A DNA stretch of 7,944 nucleotides from CAZADA01 sp964636945 (GTDB lineage Bacteria; Pseudomonadota; Alphaproteobacteria; Caulobacterales; Maricaulaceae). Within the stretch, counting starts at the first letter, position 1; every line of letters begins with the position of its first letter. Location: assembly GCA_964636945.1 (NCBI GenBank), contig CAZWVH010000090.1, positions 1 to 7,944 of the forward strand, given 5' to 3'. Shown here piece after piece: positions 1 to 6,754 of this stretch. The notes beneath the pieces were generated by a model. It searched no databases and was not told where the DNA came from. It was given only the letters and a program-made list of their open reading frames with translations. The translations under genes were made by a program, and so were the position numbers.

Positions 1-3000
1 GGTTGAGCACGATGTCCACTGGCGTGCCATCGTCCAAGAACGGCATGTCCTCAATCGGATTGATCTTGGAGATCACGCCCTTATTGCCGTGACGGCCGGC
101 CATTTTGTCACCCGGCTGGAGCTTGCGCTTCACCGCAACGAACACCTTGACCATTTTCATCACGCCCGGCGGCAATTCATCGCCGCGGTAGAGTTTTTCA
201 ACCTTGTCGTCGAACCGTTTCTGCAGCCGACGCTTGGAATCTTCGAACTGGGTGTTCAGGGCTTCGATCTCAGACATGGCGGCTTCATCATCGACGCCAA
301 TCTTCCACCACAGATCACTATCAAGTTCGTCCAATGACTCGCTGGTGATCGGCCCTTTTTTAAATCCGCGCGGACCGGTGACCGCCGCTTTGCCCAACAG
401 CAATTCGCGCAGGCGCGCATAGATGTTGCGATCCAGGATGGCGGCCTCGTCGTCGCGGTCTTGCGCTAGGCGCTCGATTTCCTCACGCTCAATGGCCATG
501 GCGCGCTCGTCCTTATCCACGCCATGCCGGTTAAACACGCGCACTTCGACCACTGTGCCGCGATCGCCTGGCGGCAAACGCAGGCTGGTGTCACGCACAT
601 CTGAGGCCTTTTCACCGAAGATCGCCCGCAAGAGCTTTTCTTCGGGAGTCATGGGGCTTTCGCCCTTCGGCGTCACCTTGCCCACCAGAATATCGCCAGC
701 TTCCACTTCGGCGCCGATGGCCACAATGCCCGCCTCATCGAGATTGCGCAGCGCTTCCTCACCGACATTGGGGATGTCGCGAGAAATCTCTTCGGGGCCC
801 AATTTGGTGTCGCGCGCCATCACCTCAAATTCCTCAATATGGATTGAGGTGAAAACGTCATCACGTACAATGCGCTCGGAAATAAGGATGGAGTCCTCAA
901 AGTTATAGCCGTTCCAGGGCATAAAGGCGACCAGCACATTGCGGCCGAGCGCCAATTCGCCAAGATCGGTGGAGGGACCGTCCGCGATGATATCGCCGGC
1001 TTGGATCTCATCGCCCACATAGACCAGCGGACGCTGATTGATACAGGAGTTTTGATTAGAACGCTGGAACTTGCGCAGATTGTAAATGTCCACGCCGGAC
1101 TTGGTCGGGTCACGTTCATCGGTGGCGCGGATCACGATCCGACGTGCATCGATTTGCTCCACGACACCGGTGCGTTTGGCCACGATGGCTGACCCGGAAT
1201 CGCGGGCCACCACCGCCTCCATGCCGGTGCCCACCAGCGGTGCGCTGGTTTCGATTAGCGGCACGGCTTGGCGCTGCATGTTCGAGCCCATCAAAGCGCG
1301 GTTGGCGTCGTCGTGGCCCAAGAAGGGAATCAGCGCTGCTGCCACAGACACAACTTGTTTGGGGCTCACATCCACATAGTCCACGTCTTCGCGCGGCACC
1401 AAGGTCACGTCCCGTTGCGGACCCACGCGACAAGCGAGCAAGTCGTTGACGAAGCGTCCGTTTTCATCGATTGGCGCATTCGCCTGTGCAATGATGTAGC
1501 GCGCCTCTTCCATGGCCGACAAATAGCGGACTTCATTGGTGATGACGCCCTCTTCCACCCGACGGTATGGGCTCTCAATAAAACCGTATTTGTTCACCCG
1601 GGCGTAGGTCGACAGAGAGTTGATCAGGCCGATGTTCGGGCCTTCTGGCGTCTCAATTGGGCAGATGCGGCCATAGTGCGTGGGGTGCACGTCGCGCACT
1701 TCAAAGCCCGAGCGCTCACGCGTCAGTCCACCCGGTCCAAGCGCAGACAAACGGCGCTTATGGGTGATTTCCGACAGCGGGTTGGTTTGGTCCATGAACT
1801 GCGAAAGCTGGGACGAGCCAAAAAACTCGCGCACCGCCGCTGCAGCCGGCTTGGCGTTGATCAGGTCCTGGGGCATCACGGTCTCGATATCCACCGAGCC
1901 CATGCGCTCCTTAATGGCGCGCTCCATGCGCAACAAACCAACGCGATACTGATTTTCCATCAGCTCGCCCACCGAGCGTACGCGGCGATTGCCAAGATTG
2001 TCGATATCGTCAATCTCGCCCTTGCTGTCGCGCAAGTCGACCAAGGTTTGCAACACGGCGATCATGTCCTCAGAGCGCAGCACGCGCACTGTGTCTTCGG
2101 CCTCCAGGTTGAGGCGCATATTCATTTTGACCCGGCCGACAGACGACAAGTCATAACGCTCTTCATCGAAGAATAAGCCATTGAACAAGGTTTCGGCGGT
2201 TTCCGGCGTGGGGGGCTCGCCCGGACGCATCACCCGATAGATGTCAATCAACGCGCCCTCGCGCGACTCATTCTTGTCGGCCGCCAGCGTATTGCGTATC
2301 CATGGACCGCGTGCGGAGATGTCGATATCGAGCACCGGCACATCGGTAAGCTTGGCTTCCTCAATCAACGCCATCACGTCGTCAGTGATCTCGTCGCCGG
2401 CTTCAGCGTAAATCTCACCGGTTTCCAAATTGACCAAATCTTCGGAGACAAACCGGCCAATCAACGCCTGGTCTTGGACCAAGATGGTGTTGACGCCTTG
2501 CTCAGCCAGCTGCTTTGCCTTGCGCGCCGAAATCTTCACGCCAGCTTGAGCGACGGCTTCGCCTGTGGCCGCATCAATCAAATCTTGTCCGGGTTTTACG
2601 CCGCGATATCGGTCCGCCACGAAAGGCACCTGCCATCCCTTGCGGACGCCGCGCGCCATCTTCGCCTTAAACGTGACGGAGGTGTAAAAGGTGGCGAGGA
2701 TCTGCTCTTTATCCATGCCCAGAGCGTAAAGCACCGTGGTCGCAGGCAGCTTGCGCCGGCGGTCGATGCGCACATGAATGATGTCCTTAGCGTCGAACTC
2801 AAAGTCCAGCCAAGACCCGCGATAGGGAATGATGCGCGCGGCAAACAGCAATTTGCCAGACGAGTGGGTTTTGCCGCGGTCATGGTCAAAGAACACGCCA
2901 GGGCTGCGGTGCATCTGGCTGACAATGACGCGTTCGGTTCCATTGATGACAAAGGTGCCCTTGTCGGTCATCAGCGGAATGTCGCCCATATAGACGTGCT

Positions 3001-3376
3001 GTTCCTTGACGTCCTTGATTGACTTCGCGCCGGTTTCTTCCTCCACTTCAAAAACGATCAGCCGCAAGCGCACACGCAGTGGCGCTGCATACGTCATGTC
3101 GCGCTGCTGGCATTCTTCAACGTCGAATTTGGGCGGATCAAATTCATACTCGACGAATTCGAGAGTTGCGCGCTCGGAAAAGTCCCAGACAGGGAACACA
3201 GACCGGAACACGGCCTGAATACCCTCATTGACCCGTTCAGCGACTGGAGTATCCTTTTGCAGGAATTGCTCGTACGACGAGCGTTGAACCTCGATCAGGT
3301 TCGGCATTTCGACCACTTCGGGAATTTTCCCGAACGATGACCGGATCCGTTTTTTACCGGTGTACGACAGAGACAT
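1..3376 (-). CDS. rpoB: DNA-directed RNA polymerase subunit beta (partial, 3' end outside window)
   Basis: Encodes the beta subunit, which with beta' forms the catalytic cleft of RNA polymerase. Residues 1-1125 are present and the frame is open throughout. By comparison with relatives, roughly 240-250 C-terminal residues are missing beyond the window edge. The protein starts MSLSYTGKKRIRSSFGKIP, an alphaproteobacterial-type N-terminus. Landmarks include NGTERVIVSQMHRSPGVFF from 145, the rifampicin-binding cluster at about 520-547 (GSSQLSQFMDQ to HKRRLSALG), and RDVHPTHYGRICPIETPEG after it. The NGYNFEDSIL motif has acidic E827-D828, and GDKMAGRHGNKG holds the active-centre lysines K1091 and K1099. 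These correspond to E. coli E813, D814, K1065 and K1073. It is the third gene of the rplJ-rplL-rpoB unit; rpoC would be expected next, beyond the window. Confidence 0.98.
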   Translation of the reverse strand, partial: MSLSYTGKKRIRSSFGKIPEVVEMPNLIEVQRSSYEQFLQKDTPVAERVNEGIQAVFRSVFPVWDFSERATLEFVEYEFDPPKFDVEECQQRDMTYAAPLRVRLRLIVFEVEEETGAKSIKDVKEQHVYMGDIPLMTDKGTFVINGTERVIVSQMHRSPGVFFDHDRGKTHSSGKLLFAARIIPYRGSWLDFEFDAKDIIHVRIDRRRKLPATTVLYALGMDKEQILATFYTSVTFKAKMARGVRKGWQVPFVADRYRGVKPGQDLIDAATGEAVAQAGVKISARKAKQLAEQGVNTILVQDQALIGRFVSEDLVNLETGEIYAEAGDEITDDVMALIEEAKLTDVPVLDIDISARGPWIRNTLAADKNESREGALIDIYRVMRPGEPPTPETAETLFNGLFFDEERYDLSSVGRVKMNMRLNLEAEDTVRVLRSEDMIAVLQTLVDLRDSKGEIDDIDNLGNRRVRSVGELMENQYRVGLLRMERAIKERMGSVDIETVMPQDLINAKPAAAAVREFFGSSQLSQFMDQTNPLSEITHKRRLSALGPGGLTRERSGFEVRDVHPTHYGRICPIETPEGPNIGLINSLSTYARVNKYGFIESPYRRVEEGVITNEVRYLSAMEEARYIIAQANAPIDENGRFVNDLLACRVGPQRDVTLVPREDVDYVDVSPKQVVSVAAALIPFLGHDDANRALMGSNMQRQAVPLIETSAPLVGTGMEAVVARDSGSAIVAKRTGVVEQIDARRIVIRATDERDPTKSGVDIYNLRKFQRSNQNSCINQRPLVYVGDEIQAGDIIADGPSTDLGELALGRNVLVAFMPWNGYNFEDSILISERIVRDDVFTSIHIEEFEVMARDTKLGPEEISRDIPNVGEEALRNLDEAGIVAIGAEVEAGDILVGKVTPKGESPMTPEEKLLRAIFGEKASDVRDTSLRLPPGDRGTVVEVRVFNRHGVDKDERAMAIEREEIERLAQDRDDEAAILDRNIYARLRELLLGKAAVTGPRGFKKGPITSESLDELDSDLWWKIGVDDEAAMSEIEALNTQFEDSKRRLQKRFDDKVEKLYRGDELPPGVMKMVKVFVAVKRKLQPGDKMAGRHGNKGVISKINPIEDMPFLDDGTPVDIVLN

Positions 3377-3380
3377 CGCT

Positions 3381-3387
3381 TCTCCTT
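3381..3387 (-). promoter_or_regulatory. rpoB Shine-Dalgarno
   Basis: AAGGAGA precedes the rpoB ATG at 3376 by four bases and supports that start codon. Confidence 0.85.
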
Positions 3388-3439
3388 TAAGCGCCCGCCC
3401 GCGCGCAGGTTAAGACCACTCCATCACGTCGCCGCGGGT

Positions 3440-3455
3440 AAAACGGCGAAGCGCC
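3440..3455 (-). terminator. possible attenuator hairpin between rplL and rpoB
   Basis: On the transcript GGCG-CTT-CGCC is directly followed by GTTTTA, the outline of a small Rho-independent terminator. It lies 64 bases before rpoB. A near copy of the preceding sequence (TCGGGCGCTCGCC) occurs about 50 bases upstream at 3493-3505 without the T-tract. In E. coli a partial terminator between rplL and rpoB lowers polymerase expression relative to ribosomal proteins, and this could serve the same purpose. The stem is only 4 bp, so the call is tentative. I see nothing else convincing in the 165-bp gap. Confidence 0.35.
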
Positions 3456-3541
3456 CGACCGTATGGCCATGGTCAGGCGACAAACACTTTTAGGCGAGCG
3501 CCCGATTGAGCACCCGCCCGCAATGTGAACTGCTACGTACT

Positions 3542-3925
3542 TTACTTAACTTCGACGGTCGCGCCTGCACCCTCGAGTTTACCCTTTATGTCTTCGGCCT
3601 CGTCTTTAGGTACGCCCTCTTTGACAGCTTTGGGCGCGCCTTCCACAAGTTCCTTGGCTTCTTTCAGGCCAAGACCAGTGATGGCCCGGACCTCTTTAAT
3701 GACGTTGATCTTCTTGTCACCGACGGTGGCGAGGATCACGTCAAACTCAGTTTTCTCTTCAGCCGCAGCTCCACCGCCAGCGTCACCGCCGCCGGCCGCA
3801 GGCCCCGCCGCCACAGCGACAGCGGCCGCTTTAATGCCGCGCTCTTCCAGGAAGTCATTCAGTTCTTTGGCTTCCAAAATGGTGAGACCCAAAAGTTCTT
3901 CACCAAGCTTTTCAATCTTTGACAT
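3542..3925 (-). CDS. rplL: 50S ribosomal protein L7/L12
   Basis: Encodes a 127-residue L7/L12, the multi-copy stalk protein that recruits and activates the translation GTPases. The N-terminal dimerisation domain (about 1-32) is followed by an alanine/glycine-rich hinge (33-55, with GGGDAGGGAAA). The globular factor-binding C-terminal domain starts at EEKTEFDVIL and includes TGLGLKEAKELVEGAP and the terminal GATVEVK. The N-terminal domain ends in LEERGIKAAA, whereas the common form is EEK followed by Phe or Trp and GV, so an aromatic residue appears lost. The ATG at 3925 has AGGAAA seven bases upstream. The gene sits between rplJ and rpoB. L12 is needed in several copies per ribosome, and a possible attenuator after the gene fits lower expression of rpoB. 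Confidence 0.98.
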   Translation of the reverse strand: MSKIEKLGEELLGLTILEAKELNDFLEERGIKAAAVAVAAGPAAGGGDAGGGAAAEEKTEFDVILATVGDKKINVIKEVRAITGLGLKEAKELVEGAPKAVKEGVPKDEAEDIKGKLEGAGATVEVK

Positions 3926-3975
3926 CGTAGTTTCCTATGGGTGCGTGATGTGCATGAGGTCCGTCAATCCGCCGG

Positions 3976-4491
3976 TCAGGCTGCTGCTTGCTCGCCAATC
4001 GCCGTAATCGCTCCAGCAAGCGCTTGGCCAGGCGCGGCGAGACGCTGACCCACTTGTGAAGCTTGACCCGTCAGACGGGCCACGATTGTGGCGATCAATT
4101 CTTCGCGAGACGGCATTTTCGACAAAGCTTCAACGCCCTTGGCGTCAACCAGCTCACCGTCCATGACGCCGCCAATGAGGACGAGCTTTTCGTTCTCCTT
4201 GGCATAAGCCACCATCGCTTTGCTCGCGCCAACCGGATCCTCCGCGTAAGCGATGGCGACCTGTCCAGTGAACAGATCGGACGCCGCTTCGTTAGGAGTG
4301 TCCTTCAACGCGATTTTGGCCAGGCGGTTCTTCACCACCTTCAACTGCGCGTTCGACTCACGCAATTTGGCACGCAATGCCGACATTTCCGCGACCGTGA
4401 GGCCTGCATAGTGGGTGATCACCACCACGCCCGCCTCTGCGAACAGCCCTCGCAGGTTTTCGACCGCTTCAGCTTTTTGCGCTCGATCCAT
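3976..4491 (-). CDS. rplJ: 50S ribosomal protein L10
   Basis: Encodes a 171-residue L10, close to the usual bacterial length. L10 anchors the L7/L12 stalk on 23S rRNA. Its N-terminal domain binds rRNA beside L11 and its C-terminal helix carries L12 dimers. The N-terminus MDRAQKAEAVENLRGLF leads into VVITHYAGLTVAEMSALRAKLR (about 23-44) and the KVVKNRLAKIAL block (51-62), all typical of L10. IGGVMDGELVD (106-116) and SREELIATIVARL (128-140) complete the core. The alanine- and glutamine-rich tail after about 141 is the L12-binding helix. Start at 4491 is chosen from the strong GGAGGAG and the conserved MDRAQK beginning. It is first in the rplJ-rplL-rpoB unit and is probably autoregulated through the structured leader upstream. 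rplL starts 50 bases after its TGA stop. Confidence 0.97.
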   Translation of the reverse strand: MDRAQKAEAVENLRGLFAEAGVVVITHYAGLTVAEMSALRAKLRESNAQLKVVKNRLAKIALKDTPNEAASDLFTGQVAIAYAEDPVGASKAMVAYAKENEKLVLIGGVMDGELVDAKGVEALSKMPSREELIATIVARLTGQASQVGQRLAAPGQALAGAITAIGEQAAA

Positions 4492-4496
4492 TGTGG

Positions 4497-4503
4497 CTCC
4501 TCC
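4497..4503 (-). promoter_or_regulatory. rplJ Shine-Dalgarno, fixes the start
   Basis: GGAGGAG ends five bases before the ATG at 4491. It decides between this start and an in-frame ATG 69 bases upstream (4560). The extra 23 residues from that upstream start have no match to L10 and would run across the hairpins of the leader. Confidence 0.9.
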
Positions 4504-4513
4504 AAAACGACAA

Positions 4514-4543
4514 CGCGAGACCATCCCGCGCCGCCAACAGGCG
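4514..4543 (-). promoter_or_regulatory. tandem hairpins beside the rplJ ribosome binding site
   Basis: Two short hairpins lie next to each other just upstream of the rplJ Shine-Dalgarno. CGCC-TGTT-GGCG is at 4532-4543. A 7-bp stem with one G-U pair and a TGG loop (CGCGGGA/TCTCGCG) is at 4514-4530. The second ends 10 bases before the GGAGGAG. They may present or occlude the initiation region as part of L10 feedback control. Both were folded by hand. Confidence 0.4.
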
Positions 4544-4663
4544 TTCATGTGATGCGCCACTCATGAAGGGCGACGCGCCGCATCAACGCGATTGGCCTGC
4601 CCCGGGAGCGCGAGGAAACATGGTCAATTCCGCATGCCGCGGGCCTGTCATGCTCATCGTCAC

Positions 4664-4731
4664 CCGTCTGCGTAGGGTCATTACGGATTAAGTCGCCCGC
4701 CAATTCGGCCGAGCGACCCCTACGGTCTCGG
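4664..4731 (-). promoter_or_regulatory. structured L10-type leader element of rplJ
   Basis: The minus-strand RNA can fold into nested helices. An outer CCG/CGG (4729-4731 with 4664-4666) is followed by a purine-rich internal loop AGAC/CAGA. A 7-bp helix CGTAGGG/CCCTACG (4718-4724 with 4671-4677) comes next. A hairpin GTCGCTC/GGGCGAC (4711-4717 with 4692-4698) is topped by GCC-GAATT-GGC. A 14-base unpaired segment (4678-4691) lies on the 3' side. In other bacteria the L10-(L12)4 complex represses rplJL translation by binding a leader structure with a kink-turn and an asymmetric bulge, and position and shape here fit that role. The assignment rests on location and hand folding, not on a covariance model search. 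Confidence 0.6.
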
Positions 4732-4792
4732 ACAGGATGGAAAGACAACGTCTTCCCGATCCGACTTTCATCGGAATTTAGTAAAGATTGGG

Positions 4793-4821
4793 TAGATAGA
4801 CCCCGAAAAGATCAAGGTCAA
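4793..4821 (-). promoter_or_regulatory. promoter of rplJ-rplL-rpoB
   Basis: On the minus strand TTGACC (4816-4821) and TATCTA (4793-4798) are separated by exactly 17 bases, matching a housekeeping sigma-70 promoter with a five-of-six -35 hexamer. The start site would fall near 4786, giving a leader of about 295 nt before rplJ. The promoter sits 119 bp past the glycosyltransferase stop codon, so rplJ, rplL and rpoB need not depend on read-through from upstream. Confidence 0.65.
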
Positions 4822-4828
4822 TGGGCAA

Positions 4829-4859
4829 CCGAACATTAATACCCTTTTTTGTCGTTCGG
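4829..4859. repeat. inverted repeat enclosing an A/T-rich tract upstream of the rplJ promoter
   Basis: CCGAAC (4829-4834) and GTTCGG (4854-4859) form a 6-bp inverted repeat around a 19-base centre. On the minus strand that centre contains six consecutive A residues followed by GGGTATTAAT. It lies immediately upstream of the -35 hexamer of the putative rplJ promoter, at about -49 to -64 for the A/T-rich part. This suits an UP element contacting the RNA polymerase alpha subunit, or a regulator site. As an RNA hairpin it would be weak, so I do not call it the glycosyltransferase terminator. Confidence 0.4.
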
Positions 4860-4939
4860 GGAAAGCCACCCAATGCCTTCGTCAACCGCAAGTTCCCCGA
4901 TTGCGCCTGTGCAATAGTCCTCCAAAACCCTAGGCATAG

Positions 4940-6640
4940 CTACTCAGACAACGCGTTTGGCGTCACTGGCGCATGGTAAAGCCGAAATGTCCACGACATG
5001 GTGTAAGTCGGCTCACGCACACCATGCCGCTCCAACACGCTCGCGACAGCGTCGATGCGCGCCTGGATTTCGGCATTGGGGTTGTAGTCGGGCAACCAGA
5101 CCCACACAACGCCGCCTCGATTGAGCTCTTGGTTCAATTCATTCAGCTGGGCGTCCGTGAGTGCGCCGCGAGCCGCCATAACGGAAGTGGGCGTGTTGCG
5201 CGCATTTGCGGCCATGGCTGCCAGATCCAGTTCCTCAGGCCAACTGACAAAGTCAAACCGGCCCGGTGCAGCCTGCTCCACATGATGGCGCAGCGTGATC
5301 ATCACAAAGGCGTCAGCATAGACCGTCCCACCCGTGTCGCTACTGCTGGCGATGGCTCCCGCCAATTGCGGCCAGTCAATCCGTTCGCCATGGGGGTTGA
5401 GCCTTAATGCAAGGCCAATTGCAGGGATGGCCATCACACAGACCATGACAGCAGCCATGATCAATCGCCACCGCACCGCACGACCAAATGCCAGTATGCT
5501 GAACGCACACAAGATCGCCCAACCGATTTGCGCCGGCGCCAACATGCGCGGCTGCAGAATTGCCGATGAACTGATGGCCACTGCCGCAAGGATCACGACT
5601 GCCCCAAAGCTCGCTGCGCCAACGGCCAACACGCCTGACACACGGATGTATTCCCGGGCGCGAAACAGTCCGATCACGCCCAATACCGGCCAAGCGCCAA
5701 ACATCAACGCGCGAAGGAGAAGTTCGACGCGATACGGACGTGTGGTCAGCTCGGCGCCAAAAGCCTCACTGACTGCTGTAGCCAGGTGGAACAATGAATT
5801 GTAAGTCAGGTCGGCGTTCGGGTGCGTCTCTGCGATGGCTGTCGTTCGTGTGAGATAGATCCAAATCACGGGCAAAGCGCTCGCCGCCACAAGTCCTCCC
5901 GCCACGGATAAGCGCCAGAACACATCAAGCCGGCCGCGGGCGGCCACGATCCACCAGATGGCAGCCGACACCCCGATGCACGCCGCATAAACCAGTCCGA
6001 CAAAGTGCATCCAAACCGTGAGAACCAGACTCACAGCCAATCCCAGATATGGCCAGATTGATGCGCCTCGCCGGCCAGCGTCAGCGTTTTGCTCGTCTTC
6101 AAAGCGACGCATAATGTGAGTGAGACACAACAATGACAACGCGCACATTAGCGTCAGTGGCGCATACATGCGCGCCCACTGCGCCATGATGATTTGCTCA
6201 TACGCCAGGGCGAAGACCAAAGCAGCCACCACAGCAATCAGTCGCGCGGGCCGTCCCTTCACAACGTTGAACGCAATGGCGTAGACGACAAAAACAGCAA
6301 CGATACTGGGGATCGCAGCCATCAATCGGTACACGACGACATGATCGCCGAACACATCCGCCCATAATTTGGCGAAGGCGTAAAAAAGCGGCGGATGGAA
6401 CTCAATCAGGCTCGATTTGAAAAAGATGAAGGCATAGGACGCCTTGGCCAATTCGAGATTGAACACCTCATCCGCGCCAAGCCCGCCATAATCAATGCCA
6501 ATCAACCGAAACGCCGCGGCGACCAGACCGACGACCGCCAACGGCGCGACGCGCTCTGTGACATTGGCCTTGGCGTGTGGCAAGGACGTGGATCGGCCCG
6601 ATGGCGGCAATGCGGCGTCACCAGCCGATCCGCGATCCAT
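4940..6640 (-). CDS. GT39/PMT-like membrane glycosyltransferase
   Basis: Encodes a 566-residue polytopic membrane protein that resembles the GT-C superfamily (GT39/PMT-like, ArnT-type). These enzymes move a sugar from a polyprenyl-phosphate carrier to a protein, lipid or glycan on the periplasmic side. After a short hydrophilic N-terminus, the first membrane segment spans about 31-49. The large first loop has the expected acidic DE pair at D57-E58 and HPP at 82-84, followed by an amphipathic stretch. ARMY at 156-159, the WMHF histidine H212 and the QPRMLAP motif with R365 match conserved family positions. About nine to eleven hydrophobic helices run to roughly residue 412. The last 150 residues form a soluble, probably periplasmic domain with no motif I recognise. 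Donor and acceptor cannot be deduced. It sits between rplA and the rplJ leader, an unusual place, on the same strand. No frameshift is seen and base composition looks like that of its neighbours. Confidence 0.85.
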   Translation of the reverse strand: MDRGSAGDAALPPSGRSTSLPHAKANVTERVAPLAVVGLVAAAFRLIGIDYGGLGADEVFNLELAKASYAFIFFKSSLIEFHPPLFYAFAKLWADVFGDHVVVYRLMAAIPSIVAVFVVYAIAFNVVKGRPARLIAVVAALVFALAYEQIIMAQWARMYAPLTLMCALSLLCLTHIMRRFEDEQNADAGRRGASIWPYLGLAVSLVLTVWMHFVGLVYAACIGVSAAIWWIVAARGRLDVFWRLSVAGGLVAASALPVIWIYLTRTTAIAETHPNADLTYNSLFHLATAVSEAFGAELTTRPYRVELLLRALMFGAWPVLGVIGLFRAREYIRVSGVLAVGAASFGAVVILAAVAISSSAILQPRMLAPAQIGWAILCAFSILAFGRAVRWRLIMAAVMVCVMAIPAIGLALRLNPHGERIDWPQLAGAIASSSDTGGTVYADAFVMITLRHHVEQAAPGRFDFVSWPEELDLAAMAANARNTPTSVMAARGALTDAQLNELNQELNRGGVVWVWLPDYNPNAEIQARIDAVASVLERHGVREPTYTMSWTFRLYHAPVTPNALSE

Positions 6641-6646
6641 ATCATT

Positions 6647-6654
6647 CCCCCCTC
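6647..6654 (-). promoter_or_regulatory. Shine-Dalgarno of the glycosyltransferase gene
   Basis: A purine run GAGGGGGG ends six bases before the ATG at 6640 and supports that start. A second ATG five bases upstream (at 6645) is out of frame with the gene. Confidence 0.65.
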
Positions 6655-6676
6655 ATTCGCAAATGGCGAGGGATCG

Positions 6677-6705
6677 TGCTTAGGCGGCGCCCATTGAACG
6701 GTCAA
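6677..6705 (-). promoter_or_regulatory. possible weak promoter for the glycosyltransferase gene
   Basis: On the minus strand TTGACC (6700-6705) is a good -35 hexamer. A 17-base spacer leads to TAAGCA (6677-6682), which is a poor -10 match. It lies between the rplA hairpin and the glycosyltransferase start, where a separate promoter would be expected if the hairpin terminates transcription. The evidence is weak, because a single good hexamer can occur by chance. Confidence 0.25.
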
Positions 6706-6754
6706 GAAACCGGAAACAGCACGCAGCCGGTCTCGCCTGAAGGTTCGGGAAATT

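Noticed and set aside
1268..2176. 302-codon open frame on the plus strand
   Set aside because: It lies wholly antisense to the conserved rpoB rifampicin region and follows the codon bias of that gene. The predicted protein shows no recognisable domain and has no plausible ribosome binding site.
3525..4007. Plus-strand open frames of 138 and 160 codons opposite rplL
   Set aside because: They are antisense shadows of the rplL alanine/glycine-rich coding sequence, giving low-complexity serine/alanine/proline-rich products.
4492..4560. In-frame upstream ATG that would extend L10 by 23 residues
   Set aside because: The extension has no L10 similarity, crosses two hairpins and lacks a good ribosome binding site. 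The ATG at 4491 has GGAGGAG and the conserved L10 N-terminus.
4545..4748. 67-codon minus-strand open frame in the rplJ leader
   Set aside because: It overlaps the structured leader, begins without a clear Shine-Dalgarno and encodes an arginine-rich sequence with no recognisable features. It could in theory be a leader peptide, but nothing supports that.
4858..4898. GGGGAA/TTCCCC inverted repeat after the glycosyltransferase gene
   Set aside because: The arms are 6 bp with a 29-base loop and no T-tract follows, so it is not a convincing terminator. I found no clear terminator for the glycosyltransferase gene.
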